From: CAVPMN01 sp963706425
Lineage (GTDB): Bacteria > Actinomycetota > Acidimicrobiia > Acidimicrobiales > Acidimicrobilacustridaceae
Direction of reading: 5' to 3'
NCBI GenBank assembly: GCA_963706425.1
Contig: CAVPMN010000020.1
Span: 1,302,001 to 1,366,000, forward strand
DNA: 64,000 bases
The position numbers and the translations under genes are program-made. This document shows, piece by piece, positions 36,205-45,644 of the stretch. Every line of letters begins with the position of its first letter. Within the stretch, counting starts at the first letter, position 1. The notes beneath the pieces were generated by a model. The model saw only the letters and a list, made by a program, of their open reading frames with translations, was not told the origin of the DNA and made no database searches.

Positions 36205-36387
36205 CCGACTCAGGTCGCAGTGCGCCTACCCCCAGAGATGTACGCGGCCGGGTCGCCCCGCCCGAACCGAGCACCGAGAGGTGCAGCACCCATGGCCCCC
36301 CGGCCGACGACGGCGGCCAGGTCGGGGGCGCATCGTGAGCCCAGGCCTCCGACCCGGCGGCCGATCCGCTTCCAGGGAGGAACCGCC

Positions 36388-37178
36388 ATGACCATGATGC
36401 TCGCCTCACTCCAAGCCCCCGCCGACGGGGGTCCGCGCCTCGTCTCGACCGCCCGCCGGTGGCCCGAGCCGTCGATGCCCACAAGGTCTACGGCAAGGGT
36501 GAAGCCGAGGTCCGAGCCCTCGACGGTGTCACCGTCGAGTTCGCCGAGGGGCAGTTCACCGCCATCATGGGACCGTCCGGCTCCGGGAAGTCGACCCTCA
36601 TGCACACGCTGGCCGGGCTCGACGACCTCACCAGCGGATCGGTCTGGATCGGCGACACCGATCTGTCCGAGCTGAACGACAAGGCCCTCACCAAGCTCCG
36701 TCGCGACCGAGTGGGTTTCGTCTTCCAGGCGTTCAACCTCGTGCCCACGCTCGACGTAGCCGAGAACATCACCCTTCCGATGGCGCTGGCCGGGCGCAAG
36801 CCCGACCGTGACTGGGTCGACAACGTGATCGCGATCGTCGGGCTCGGCGACCGGCTGCGACATCGCCCGTCGGAGCTCTCCGGCGGTCAACAGCAGCGAG
36901 TCGCCGTGGCCCGGGCCCTCGCCAGCCGGCCCGAGATCGTCTTCGCCGACGAGCCGACCGGCAATCTCGACTCGCGCACCGGGGCCGAGGTGCTCTCGTT
37001 CATGCGCCAGGCCGCCCGCGAGTTCGGACAGACCATCGTGATGGTCACCCACGACCCGGTGGCGGCCTCGTACGCCGGGCGGGCGATCTTCCTCGTCGAC
37101 GGTCGCATCGTCGACGACGTCTCCGACCCGACCACCGACTCGGTCATCGACCGCATGAAGACCTTGGGGAGGCACTGA
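36388..37178 (+). CDS. ABC transporter ATPase (MacB/LolD type), one frameshift
   Basis: Starts MTMMLASLQAPADGGPRLVS at ATG 36388 behind an AGGGAGG ribosome-binding site. One G is missing near 36458; the reading then continues VARAVDAHKVYGKGEAEVRA. Walker A is GPSGSGKST, the Q-loop lies in VGFVFQAFNL, the signature is LSGGQQQR, Walker B is EIVFADEPTGNLDS, and the switch His is in VMVTHDP. These are the marks of the ATPases that power FtsX-type exporters. The stop is 2 bp from the permease start, so the two form an operon. The damaged two-component system is divergent and likely regulated it. The full protein is about 263 residues. Confidence 0.92.
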
Positions 37179-37180
37179 TC

Positions 37181-39225
37181 ATGTTCCGTCTCACGCTCAA
37201 GAACCTGTGGGCGCACAAGGTGCGCTTCGCACTCACCGGCGTCGCCGTCGTCCTCGGCGTCGCCTTCATGGCCGGGCGACTGCGCAGCAGCTGTTCGCTG
37301 AGCCAGGGTTCTACGACGTGGTGTTGGTCGACGGCGCAGAGGGCACCGACGACACCGAGTTGTCCGCTCGGATCGACACGGCGCTCGGCGCGGGAACCTA
37401 CGAGGTGCAGACCGGCGAGCAGAACACCGTCTCGCAGCAGCAACAGTTCCGTGAGGACCTGTCGTTCTTCAACACCTTCCTCATGGCCTTCGCCTTCGTG
37501 GCGCTGTTCGTCGGGACGTTCATCATCTACAACACCTTCTCGATCCTGGTCGCACAGCGCACGCGCGACATGGCGATGCTGCGCGCGATCGGCGCCGGAC
37601 GGCGACAGCTGCTGCGTTCGCTGCTGTTCGAGTCGGTCGCCATCGGCGTGGTCGCGGGCGCAGTCGGGCTGCTGGCGGGCGTGGGCATGTCCTATCTGCT
37701 CAAGGGGCTACTCGGCGCCGTCGGGCTCGAGATCCCGTCTGGCAGCACCGTCGTCTCGAGCGGCACGGTCATCACGTCACTGGTCGTCGGCATCGCCGTG
37801 ACCGTCGTCTCGGCGCTGGCCCCGGCGATCAAAGCCAGTCGGGTCAAGCCCATCGCCGCCCTTCGCGACGTCAACGTCGACCGCTCGGCCGTCTCGGCCA
37901 CCCGCGCCGGCGCCGGTCTGCTGGTCACGGGTGCAGGCGTGGCTGCCTTCGCGGCGGGCGTCGTCGGCGACTCCGGCAATGCCCTGACCTTGCTGGGCGT
38001 GGGCGCGCTGACCGTGTTCGTCGGCGTGATCGTGCTCGGGCCGGTCATCTCGCGCCCTGTGGTGCGGTTGCTCGGCTGGCCGATCGGCAAGCTCAGCGGC
38101 GTCACCGGCGAGCTCGCTCGCGAGAACGCCAGCCGAAGCCCCAAGCGCACGGCGGCCACCGCCTCGGCCCTCATGGTGGGAGTGGCGTTGGTCGGGTTCA
38201 TCACGATCCTGGCTGCCTCGACGAAGGCGTCGGTGGCAGAGGGCATCGACCGGTCGTTCCGGGCCGACTACGTGCTCGACTCGGGCGCCTACGACGAGGG
38301 CGGGCTCACGCCAGCCGTCGCCGACGAGCTACGCGGCCTGCCCGAGGTCGACGCTGTCGCCGCGGTGCGACTCACGCCGGCGGAGATCGACGGGGCCTCC
38401 GGCATGATCAGGGCCACGGACACGTCCATCATCAGCCAACTGTTCGACATGGAAGAGACCGACGGGCTGCTGAGCGACGTGGGCCCGGGCGAGGTGGCTG
38501 TGAAAGACGATGCCGCAATCGCTCACGGATGGACCGTCGGGTCGGTCATCCCCGTGTCGTTCGCGAGAACGGGCGAGGTGCCGCTGACCGTGGCCGCCGT
38601 GTTCACGAGTGCGCCCGGCGGCGGGGACGACAGCTCCTACATCGTCGATCTGTCGACCTACGAGGCCAACGTCACCGACGTCTACGACCAGATGCTGTTC
38701 GTCAGCGCGGTCGACGACGTCGACGCGGCCACGTCCCGTGCCGCCATCGAAGCGGCGCTGGTCGCCTATCCGAACGCCTCGCTCCAGGATCAGGCCCAGT
38801 TCAAGGAGAGCATCACGTCGGACATCGACCGCATGCTCAACCTGATCTACGGCCTGCTCCTCCTCGCCGTGGTCATCGCCCTGATCGGCATCGCCAACAC
38901 GCTGGCCCTGTCGATCCACGAGCGGCGGCGCGAGATCGGTCTGCTGCGGGCGGTCGGCATGGCCCGTGGCCAGGTGCGGGGCTCGGTCCGCTGGGAGTCG
39001 GTGCTCATCGCTCTGCTCGGGACAGCGCTCGGTGCCCTCATCGCCGTCGGCGGTGCCTGGGGCATCGTCCAGGCGCTCGCCGACCAGGACATCACCACGT
39101 TCGCGGTGCCAGGCCTGCAGCTGGCGGTCATCACCTTGCTGGCAGGCGGTGCCGGCGTGGTCGCGGCGGTCGGCCCGGCCCGACGAGCGGCCCGCCTCGA
39201 TGTGCTCGACGCCATCAACGCCTGA
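37181..39225 (+). CDS. FtsX-type ABC permease with apparent deletion after TM1
   Basis: Starts MFRLTLKNLWAHKVRFALTG (TM1, residues 15-32). At about 37273 the frame changes and the protein resumes at ATAQQLFAEPGFYDVVLVDG, which in relatives lies well inside the periplasmic domain. Roughly 130-150 residues between TM1 and this point are missing. The rest is complete: FFNTFLMAFAFVALFVGTFI, the QRTRDMAMLRAIGAGRRQLL motif, a second periplasmic domain, HERRREIGLLRAVGMARGQV, and the final helices. With the ATPase it forms a two-gene exporter. The deletion would probably destroy function, unless it is an assembly loss. Confidence 0.85.
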
Positions 39226-39266
39226 GGTCTGAGCACCGCTCGCGCCTTCCGTTGACTCGACGATTC

Positions 39267-39307
39267 CGGCGGCGAGATCCTGCGACACGTGCAGGGTCTC
39301 GCCGCCG
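39267..39307. terminator. Bidirectional hairpin terminator candidate
   Basis: Lies between the convergent permease and DivIVA-like genes. An 11-bp arm (39267-39277) pairs with 39297-39307. One T/G wobble follows, then CCTGC pairs with GCAGG around a 7-base loop, giving a 17-bp near-perfect hairpin. It lacks a clear U-tract, as is usual for high-GC actinobacteria. It is the strongest hairpin I noticed in the window. Confidence 0.65.
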
Positions 39308-39317
39308 CTCTCGGTTC

Positions 39318-40055
39318 TCAGTAGCCGCCTCGCATGGGCCGACGCAGGGTGGACGCACGGACCGGTCGGGCCGGCGCAGCGGTGGCGTTCTCGCGTTGCG
39401 GTGTCGGCGCGTCGGATGGCGGATCGAGGATGAGGGGCGAGGTCAGGTCGATGACCGGCCGACCGGCTGCGTCGGCCAGACCGCCGAGCGCGTCCGCGAC
39501 CAGTGCCAGCTCTGCCCGGATGGCGAGCAGCTCTCGCTCGAAGCGCACGATCTCGTCGCTGGCTTCGTCGCGCGCCCGCTCGAGCACGCTCAGCTCAGCA
39601 AGGATCTCGAGGCGGCGACGTCGCCCCAGCTCACCGATGCACACCTCGACCTCGAGGCGAAGCTGGGCGGCGTCAGACTCGGCGCCGGCCAGCACTGCGG
39701 CGGCCTGTGCACCACCGGCGTCGAGGATGCCCTGAGCCCGCTCGGCCGCCTCGCGGGTGATGGCATCAGCGGTGGCGCGGGCGGTACGCAGGATGTGCAC
39801 CGAGCGGTACGCGTCGCCCCGGCCGCGATCGGCCTGTGGGTCGCGGGCCTTCAGCGCGGCGATCCGTGTGAGCAACGACCCGGCCTCGGACTGTGCCGCG
39901 TCGCGAGCCGCCCGAGCCCGCCCCAGCTCGGCCTCGAGCTGGTCGACCCGCGCCATCGCCTGTCGCGCGAGGTCGCGAAGCGCGCTCACCTCCCCGCTCA
40001 GCCGAGCGAGAAAGGCATCCACCTGTTCGCGGTCGTAGCGGGACGTTCTGGCCAC
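39318..40055 (-). CDS. DivIVA-like coiled-coil protein
   Basis: A 245-residue protein from GTG 40055. The N-terminus SRYDREQVDAFLARLSGEVS resembles the DivIVA N-terminal segment (xYDxxEVDxFLxxV). Residues 30-200 are almost continuous heptads rich in Ala, Glu, Arg and Leu. The tail is short and polar and contains PVIDLTSPL at about 208, then Pro/Arg-rich residues to RRPMRGGY. DivIVA-type proteins mark cell poles and septa in actinobacteria. The IDL motif recurs in the two coiled-coil proteins at 42781 and 44693. It stands downstream of the GH3 gene on the same strand (67-bp gap). Confidence 0.7.
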   Translation of the reverse strand: MARTSRYDREQVDAFLARLSGEVSALRDLARQAMARVDQLEAELGRARAARDAAQSEAGSLLTRIAALKARDPQADRGRGDAYRSVHILRTARATADAITREAAERAQGILDAGGAQAAAVLAGAESDAAQLRLEVEVCIGELGRRRRLEILAELSVLERARDEASDEIVRFERELLAIRAELALVADALGGLADAAGRPVIDLTSPLILDPPSDAPTPQRENATAAPARPVRASTLRRPMRGGY

Positions 40056-40122
40056 CCCGCGACGGTAGCCCTCGCCGCGGCCGAGGCCGCGGAATCCCCA
40101 GCAAGCAGGTCCCTGGAACGAC

Positions 40123-42606
40123 CTAGTCGCGCAGCCCCTGGTCGACCTCGACCACGACGGTGCCGACGACGTCGGACGCCGACCGGCCCACGTGCACCGT
40201 GTAGACACCGGGCTCGACCACCCATGACCGCTCGACCGGGTCCCACGCGGCGAAGGCGGAGTCGTCGAGGGCGAGCTCGACCGTTGCCGACTCGCCTGGA
40301 CTCAGGCGAACCTTGGTGAACGCGCGCAGCTCGCGGCGGGGACGGAATCGAGGCCCTGGCGGAGCCTCCACGTAGGCCTGCACGACCTCGGTTCCCGCGC
40401 GGGCACCCGTGTTGGTGACCGTGACGGGCAGGTCGAGTGGGGCGCCGGTCGACCATGCGATCGGCTCGCTGCGGGGTTCGGCCAGCGCCGTCTCGAAGGT
40501 CGTGTACGAGAGCCCGTGGCCGAACGGGAACAGCACGGGCAGCTCGCGGGTGTCGTACCACCGGTAGCCGACGAGCAGGCCCTCCCCATAGCGCACCTCA
40601 CCGTTCTCGCCCGGGAAGTTGCCGAACGCTGGCGTGTGCTCGAGGCGCTCGGGGAACGTCATGGGCAGCCGGCCACCTGGGTCGTCGACACCGGTGAGCA
40701 CATCGACGAAGGCGTCGGCCATCTCCTGTCCTCCGAACCACATCTGCACGAGCGCGCCGACCTCGTCGATCCACGGCAGCGCCACGGGTGCGCCGGTGTT
40801 CAGGACGACGACGGTGCGGGGGTTGGCAGCCAGCACCTGCTTCACGAGCAAGTCCTGCGCGCCCGGCAGGGCAAGCGTCGATCGATCCTCGCCTTCGGTC
40901 TCCCAGTCGTCGTTGGTGCCCACGATCACGATGGCCACGTCGCAGTCGGCCGCCACCGCCACCGCCCGTTCGAGGAGATCGTCCGGCATGGGTGGCCGAC
41001 AACCGACGAGCACCCCGCGCAGGAACGTCGACCCTTCACTCGAGTACTCGATGACGACCTCGACCACCGACCCCGCAGCCAGCTCCACGTCGGCTTCGAG
41101 ATCGCCGCTCACCACTCCGAAGTAGCGGGTGCCCGGCGGAGGTCGCTCGGCGAATCCGTCGAGCACGACCGCACCGTCGACGATGAGGCGCCCCCTCCCC
41201 GACTGCCCGAGCGTGAAACGGTGCACACCGCTCTCGGCCGGCGTGAACCGCGCCGAGGCTCGGAACGAGTAGACGCCACGCGGGATCTCCGGCAGCGGAC
41301 GATCGGTGAACAGCAGCCGGCTGTCGGGGAACTGGGCCTGTGCGACGGGGTCGCCCTGCCGATCCGCTCCTTCGAAGAACTCGACGTCGAAGCCGCTGGT
41401 GCCGTCGGGACGGGCGATCGACTCGCCTTGCAGCGGCGGGACGACGAGATCGATGTCGCACCCTCGCTCGTGGACCACGTCGACCTCTGTGCCGAGCCGG
41501 CGACGCAGCGCCTGCAGCGGGGTGACGCGATAGTGCGGCCGCAGGGCCGCCGACCCACCGCCCATGATCTGGGCCCGATCCGCGTTGGGGCCGATGACCG
41601 CCACGCGGCTGACGGTGGACGGGTCGAGCGGCAGCGTGCCGTCGTTGACGAGCAGCACCGTGCCGGCCACTGCGGCCCGCCTGGCCAGGGCCCGGTGATC
41701 GGGTCGGTCGACCGACTCCTCTGGTGCATCCGGCGCGTCGTCGAGGGCACCGACGCGATCGAAGGCCGTGAGCAGGCGGACTGCGGCGGCGTCGACCAGA
41801 CCCTCGTCGACCTCGCCTCGTCGCACAGCGTCGGCGAGGGCCAGGCCGTAGAAGCGACCCGGACCGGGCATCTCGAGGTCGACGCCTGCCTGGGCCGCTG
41901 TGGCGGTCGAGCCTGCCGCCAACCAGTCGGTGACGACGAAGCCTTCGAACCCCCACTCGTCGCGCAGGATCCCTTGGAGGAGATCGGCGCGATCGTTGCA
42001 GTACTCACCGTTGAGGCGGTTGTAGGCGGTCATGATGCCGAGCGACCCACCCTCCCGCACGGCCAGCTCGAACGGCTTCAGATAGATCTCTCGCAAGGTG
42101 CGCTCGTCGATCACCGAGCTGATGGTGTGACGCTCGAACTCGGCTTCGTTGCCTGCGAAGTGCTTGACCGTCGTGATCACGTCGCGCGACTGCACGCCGC
42201 GAATGAAGCCCGCGGCGAGCCGACCGGTGAGCAGCGGATCCTCGGAGTAGCACTCGAAGGTGCGTCCGGCGAGCGGCGAGCGGATGATGTTCACCGTCGG
42301 TGCGAGCAGGACGCGCGCTGCCTTTGTGCGGGTCTCCTCCCCGAGCATCGTGCCGACCTCCTCGAGCAGCGCCGGATCCCATGTCGCACCGAGCGCCGTG
42401 CCGCAGGGCACGCACACCGACGTCACCGCGCCGAAACCGAGCAGAGCCGAGCCGCGCGCTCCTGCGGGGCCGTCGGTGACCCGCACCGGGGGGATGCCGA
42501 CACGGTCGACCGCGACCGTGTTCCAGAAGTCGGCCCCGGCCAGCAGCAAGGCCTTTTCGTCGAGCGTGAGCTGGGCGACGAGTTCGGCCACATCGTGGGT
42601 GGACAT
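40123..42606 (-). CDS. Glycoside hydrolase family 3 beta-glucosidase with PA14 insert
   Basis: An 827-residue enzyme from ATG 42606. The GH3 N-domain has RVTDGPAGARGS, VKHFAGNEAEFERH and the nucleophile Asp in GFEGFVVTDW (about residue 230). The second domain starts near 310 (AGTVLLVNDGTLPLDP). A PA14-type carbohydrate-binding insert lies at about 390-530 (GVYSFRASARFTPAESGVHR, LIVDGAVVLDG). GTNDDWETEGEDRSTLALPG carries the acid/base region, then FPFGHGLSYTTF and a fibronectin-III-like C-terminus. The domain order matches KmBglI-type beta-glucosidases. No signal peptide is seen, so cytoplasmic action on imported glycosides is likely. The upstream gap of 174 bp is shared with a divergent coiled-coil gene. 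Confidence 0.93.
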   Translation of the reverse strand: MSTHDVAELVAQLTLDEKALLLAGADFWNTVAVDRVGIPPVRVTDGPAGARGSALLGFGAVTSVCVPCGTALGATWDPALLEEVGTMLGEETRTKAARVLLAPTVNIIRSPLAGRTFECYSEDPLLTGRLAAGFIRGVQSRDVITTVKHFAGNEAEFERHTISSVIDERTLREIYLKPFELAVREGGSLGIMTAYNRLNGEYCNDRADLLQGILRDEWGFEGFVVTDWLAAGSTATAAQAGVDLEMPGPGRFYGLALADAVRRGEVDEGLVDAAAVRLLTAFDRVGALDDAPDAPEESVDRPDHRALARRAAVAGTVLLVNDGTLPLDPSTVSRVAVIGPNADRAQIMGGGSAALRPHYRVTPLQALRRRLGTEVDVVHERGCDIDLVVPPLQGESIARPDGTSGFDVEFFEGADRQGDPVAQAQFPDSRLLFTDRPLPEIPRGVYSFRASARFTPAESGVHRFTLGQSGRGRLIVDGAVVLDGFAERPPPGTRYFGVVSGDLEADVELAAGSVVEVVIEYSSEGSTFLRGVLVGCRPPMPDDLLERAVAVAADCDVAIVIVGTNDDWETEGEDRSTLALPGAQDLLVKQVLAANPRTVVVLNTGAPVALPWIDEVGALVQMWFGGQEMADAFVDVLTGVDDPGGRLPMTFPERLEHTPAFGNFPGENGEVRYGEGLLVGYRWYDTRELPVLFPFGHGLSYTTFETALAEPRSEPIAWSTGAPLDLPVTVTNTGARAGTEVVQAYVEAPPGPRFRPRRELRAFTKVRLSPGESATVELALDDSAFAAWDPVERSWVVEPGVYTVHVGRSASDVVGTVVVEVDQGLRD

Positions 42607-42780
42607 CGGGCCCACGCTAACGAGCGATCCGGGTCGCCGCCGCCGTTGGGCACCGCTGACACCGGCGGGCGGTCGGTGTGCTACCAAAGGGGTCAGGCGG
42701 GCCCGGCGAACCCCGCCTGAGATCTACCGGCGGTGTCCGACGCACACGGACGGGCCGGCCGTATCCGAGGAGGGCGATAC

Positions 42781-43588
42781 GTGAGCGAGCCCGGCGCAGC
42801 CGATGACGATCCGTTCCAACGGATCGGCCATGACGTGGCCGACATCCTGCGCGCCGCCAGCCGAGCCGCGGAGTCGAGCCAGACGCGAGCCGAGGCCGAG
42901 GCGGCCGAGACCTTGGCCGCGAGCCGAACCGAGGCCGCGGAGATCGTCGCCGAGGCGCAGGCGCTGCGCGAGCAGGCCCGCCGAGACGCCGACGAGATCG
43001 TGCACGAGGCGCGAGCCCGGGCCGATCGGTTGATCGGCCGGCTCCAGTCGCACGAGAGCGACGCGCGAGCCCACATCGAAGCCGCCGTCAGCGAGCTCAC
43101 CCAACTGGTGACGGAGCTCGAGGCCTACAGCACCGAGGCCTACACCGCAGAGAGGGACGCGGCAGGCACCCCCGCCGGCCGACGACCACGCAGTCATCGA
43201 TCTTCGCGACGGCCAGCCCGCCCCGGCCGAGCCCACCGGGTTCGTCGCGAGCTCGACGGCGGAGCCCGACGAGGAAGCCGACGACGACACCCAGGCGGCG
43301 GGCACCCCCGACCAACCTGGCATCCCCGATCGAGCTGGCACCGCCGACGTGAGCGAAGCGCCGGCCGCGGACGACGAGGCGACCTCCCCGACCGGACACG
43401 ACGACCCCACGGACGAGGGCGACGCCGAGGCGCAGGGCGAGGCCGCTGCGGACCCGGCCTCGAGCACCGACGCCGCCGCCGAACCCGTCGAGCGGGCGAT
43501 CCGATCCGGCGTGGCCCGGGCGGTGTCGGGGTTCCTCGGCGGCGACCGCCGACCCCGACCGCGTCGCGAGCCGCCCGACGACGACTGA
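42781..43588 (+). CDS. Coiled-coil protein A, paralogue of the protein at 44693, one frameshift
   Basis: GTG 42781 follows a GAGGAGGG ribosome-binding site. Residues 10-125 are a long coiled coil starting FQRIGHDVADILRAASRAAE. After an extra C in the five-C run at 43169-43173 the frame continues as PADDHAVIDLRDGQPAPAEP. A long acidic, Pro/Ala-rich disordered region follows, ending GVARAVSGFLGGDRRPRPRR. Length is 1 mod 3, matching one extra base. The coiled-coil part closely matches the gene at 44693 (shared RIGxxVAxILR, RTEAxEIVxEA, RxDRL, HExxAR, AAVxxL, ELE). It lies in a co-directional three-gene locus around a membrane protein. Probably a cytoplasmic envelope-linked scaffold; the function is unknown. 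Confidence 0.78.
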
Positions 43589-43651
43589 TGCCCGACGCCG
43601 GCTGTCGTCACGCGCGCAGCCGGCCGATGGCCCGCCACTAGAGTGCGGCGC

Positions 43652-44635
43652 GTGCAGGGCACACGGGCGCTGCGGGTCCTGGCGGGCATGGTGGTGCTCT
43701 GCGCCACGAGCGTCTGGTGGGCCGGCGCGGCGCACGCTCAGCCCCTCGATCGACCATCCGATCGCCTGCCGCCGGGGGGCATCGAGATCCGCGAGGTCTC
43801 GGTGGAGGAGACGGGCTCGTGGATCGAGTCCATCGGCGCTCCGCCACGGCGGGTCGTCGTCGTCACCGTCGAGAACACGAGCGGGGTGGCGATCGCCGGA
43901 GCACGGGTATCCATCGCGGTCGGCCGGGACGGTGACGGGTCCGGGTCCGCTCGCAGCGCGCCGGTGGGCACGGTACGGTCCGGCGAGCAGGCCACCGTCC
44001 GCATCCCCTTCGAGCTGGGTGCCTTCGCCGTCGGCGACTACACGGTGTCGGGCACCATCACGGGCACCGCCCGACCGGACACCTTCGTGGCCACCACCTC
44101 GGCCTACCCGTGGTTGCTGTTCGGTGTCGCCGTCGGGCTGCTGCTGCTGGTGATCGGCGTGGTGGTCGCGCGTCGGCGGCCGCGGCGGCCGACCCCCGCC
44201 GAGCACCACCCGCCGGCCGCGCTGCCACGCGGGACCGCGGCCGGCGAAGGCCAGGTGATCGAGCCCGAGATGATCGACTCCCCCACGGTCGCAGCGCCGG
44301 TTGCGGCCGACCGGTTCGAGCAGGTGATCGTCGAGCAGTTGGGTCTGGCGATGGGTGAGATCCTCGACGAGCACCGCCTGGCCACCAGCAGCCCGGCGGA
44401 GCTCGCCGGCCTTGCGGCCCAGGTGGCCTACACGGCCACCCGGCGGACGGCTCGCGTGCACCCGATCGATGCCGACCAGGCCCACCGGCTGCTCGTCGGC
44501 ATCTTCGGCGAGCTGACCGCGCAGCTGGGACTCGACGAGCGCACCGCCAGCGCGCGCCTGGCCGACCCACCCGACCCGCCCGACCCGCGGGACACCCACC
44601 GCACTCGGTCCGCGGGGCCACCGCTCGTCGGGTGA
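43652..44635 (+). CDS. Secreted-domain/one-helix membrane protein between paralogous coiled-coil genes
   Basis: About 327 residues from GTG 43652 (GTG 43643 also possible). There is a signal peptide (ALRVLAGMVVLCATSVWWAG, cleavage after AHA). An Ig-like beta domain of the CARDB/NEW3 type follows at about 35-145 (RRVVVVTVENTSGVAIAG, VRSGEQATVRIPFELG, YTVSGTITG). A single membrane helix lies at about 152-172 (YPWLLFGVAVGLLLLVIGVV), then a basic stop-transfer and a cytoplasmic part of about 150 residues. It could link an outside beta domain to the flanking cytoplasmic coiled-coil proteins. I recognise no named family. Confidence 0.75.
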   Translation: MQGTRALRVLAGMVVLCATSVWWAGAAHAQPLDRPSDRLPPGGIEIREVSVEETGSWIESIGAPPRRVVVVTVENTSGVAIAGARVSIAVGRDGDGSGSARSAPVGTVRSGEQATVRIPFELGAFAVGDYTVSGTITGTARPDTFVATTSAYPWLLFGVAVGLLLLVIGVVVARRRPRRPTPAEHHPPAALPRGTAAGEGQVIEPEMIDSPTVAAPVAADRFEQVIVEQLGLAMGEILDEHRLATSSPAELAGLAAQVAYTATRRTARVHPIDADQAHRLLVGIFGELTAQLGLDERTASARLADPPDPPDPRDTHRTRSAGPPLVG

Positions 44636-44692
44636 CAGCCAGGCGCGCCGGGCCTACGATCATCCGAGCGGCGACCTGCGGGGAGGGTAGAG

Positions 44693-45154
44693 ATGGACGA
44701 CATCGACGATCCGGGCGGCGAACGCGATCGGTTCGACCGCATCGGCGACAACGTGGCCGGCATCCTGCGCACGGCCAATCGGGTAGCCGACGCGACGCGA
44801 GCCAAGGCCCAGGTCGAGGCCGACGGGCTGCTCGCCGCCGCCCGCACGGAGGCCGACGAGATCGTCCGTGAGGCCGGAGCCGTACGAGAGCGCGCTCAGC
44901 AGGAGTCAGACGAGCTCGTGCAGCTCGCCCGGCAGCGCACCGATCGCCTCCTCACCGCGCTGCGGGCCCACGAGGGCGAGGCGCGGACCCATGTCGATGC
45001 CGCGGTTGCTCAGCTCCAGCTCATGATCCGCGAGCTCGAGCTCTTCGAGGAGACGGGTCCCGACGCCACCATCGATCTCCGCGACACCGCGCCGGCCTAC
45101 TCGGGCGACGGCGGCGAGCCGAGCGACGCGCCGGACGATCCACCCACGAGCTGA
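44693..45154 (+). CDS. Coiled-coil protein B, paralogue of the protein at 42781
   Basis: A 153-residue protein with a GGGGAGGG ribosome-binding site just upstream of ATG 44693. Residues 12-122 form a coiled coil (FDRIGDNVAGILRTANRVAD, RTEADEIVREAGAVRER) that aligns without gaps to protein A. The C-terminal tail repeats the short motif as ATIDLRDTAPA, then a Gly/Asp-rich end. Unlike A it lacks the long acidic tail. Position and orientation suggest co-expression with the membrane protein 57 bp upstream. Likely homo- or hetero-oligomerises with A. Confidence 0.82.
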   Translation: MDDIDDPGGERDRFDRIGDNVAGILRTANRVADATRAKAQVEADGLLAAARTEADEIVREAGAVRERAQQESDELVQLARQRTDRLLTALRAHEGEARTHVDAAVAQLQLMIRELELFEETGPDATIDLRDTAPAYSGDGGEPSDAPDDPPTS

Positions 45155-45180
45155 ACGCGAGGCCTTTCGCCCGAGGCGGA

Positions 45181-45633
45181 TCAGGACGAGCTGAGATCGC
45201 AGCCCGACAGCTCGCTCTCGGCGGCGTCGGCCAGCGACTGCCACGCCGTGCTCACCGCGGTGATCTCGGTGCGCACCTGGTCGATCAGCGACCCGAGGCT
45301 CTGACCGCCGTCGCCGAGCGACCCGAGTGTGGTGCCCAACGCCTCGACCGACTGCTCGAGCGCGTCGAGCTGATCGCCGAACTGGTCGGAGGCGGCGTCG
45401 CGCACGTCCTGCCAATCGGACTTCACGGTGTCGAGCTGCGCTTCCAGGCCGTTGGTGCCTTCGGCCGCGAGATCGAAGCTGGTGAGGCCGTTGACCGCCG
45501 ACGACAGCTGCTGCATCTCCTCGCAGGTGGATGCGTCCGACGAGCTTTCGTCGTCGGAGCTGCACGCGGTGAGCGCCACCATCAGGCTGACCGAGGCGAG
45601 TAGGGCGAGGCGTACGGCGCGGGTGCTGGGCAT
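45181..45633 (-). CDS. Putative lipoprotein with helical body
   Basis: A 150-residue protein from ATG 45633. The signal peptide RAVRLALLASVSLMVALTAC ends in a lipobox (LTAC), so the Cys should be lipidated and the protein anchored outside the membrane. A Ser/Asp linker follows. The rest is helical with regular hydrophobic spacing (LEAQLDTVKSDWQDVRDAA, LDALEQSVEALGTTLGSL). One further Cys near the start (CEEMQ) and one near the end (SGCDL) may form a disulfide. Function unknown. The preceding oxygenase frame runs into this gene without a stop, probably through a late indel. Confidence 0.75.
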   Translation of the reverse strand: MPSTRAVRLALLASVSLMVALTACSSDDESSSDASTCEEMQQLSSAVNGLTSFDLAAEGTNGLEAQLDTVKSDWQDVRDAASDQFGDQLDALEQSVEALGTTLGSLGDGGQSLGSLIDQVRTEITAVSTAWQSLADAAESELSGCDLSSS

Positions 45634-45644
45634 GGGACGAGACC

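Noticed and set aside
40516..42720. 734-codon plus-strand open frame.
   Set aside because: It is antisense to the intact GH3 gene; composition is His/Arg/Asp-rich without motifs.
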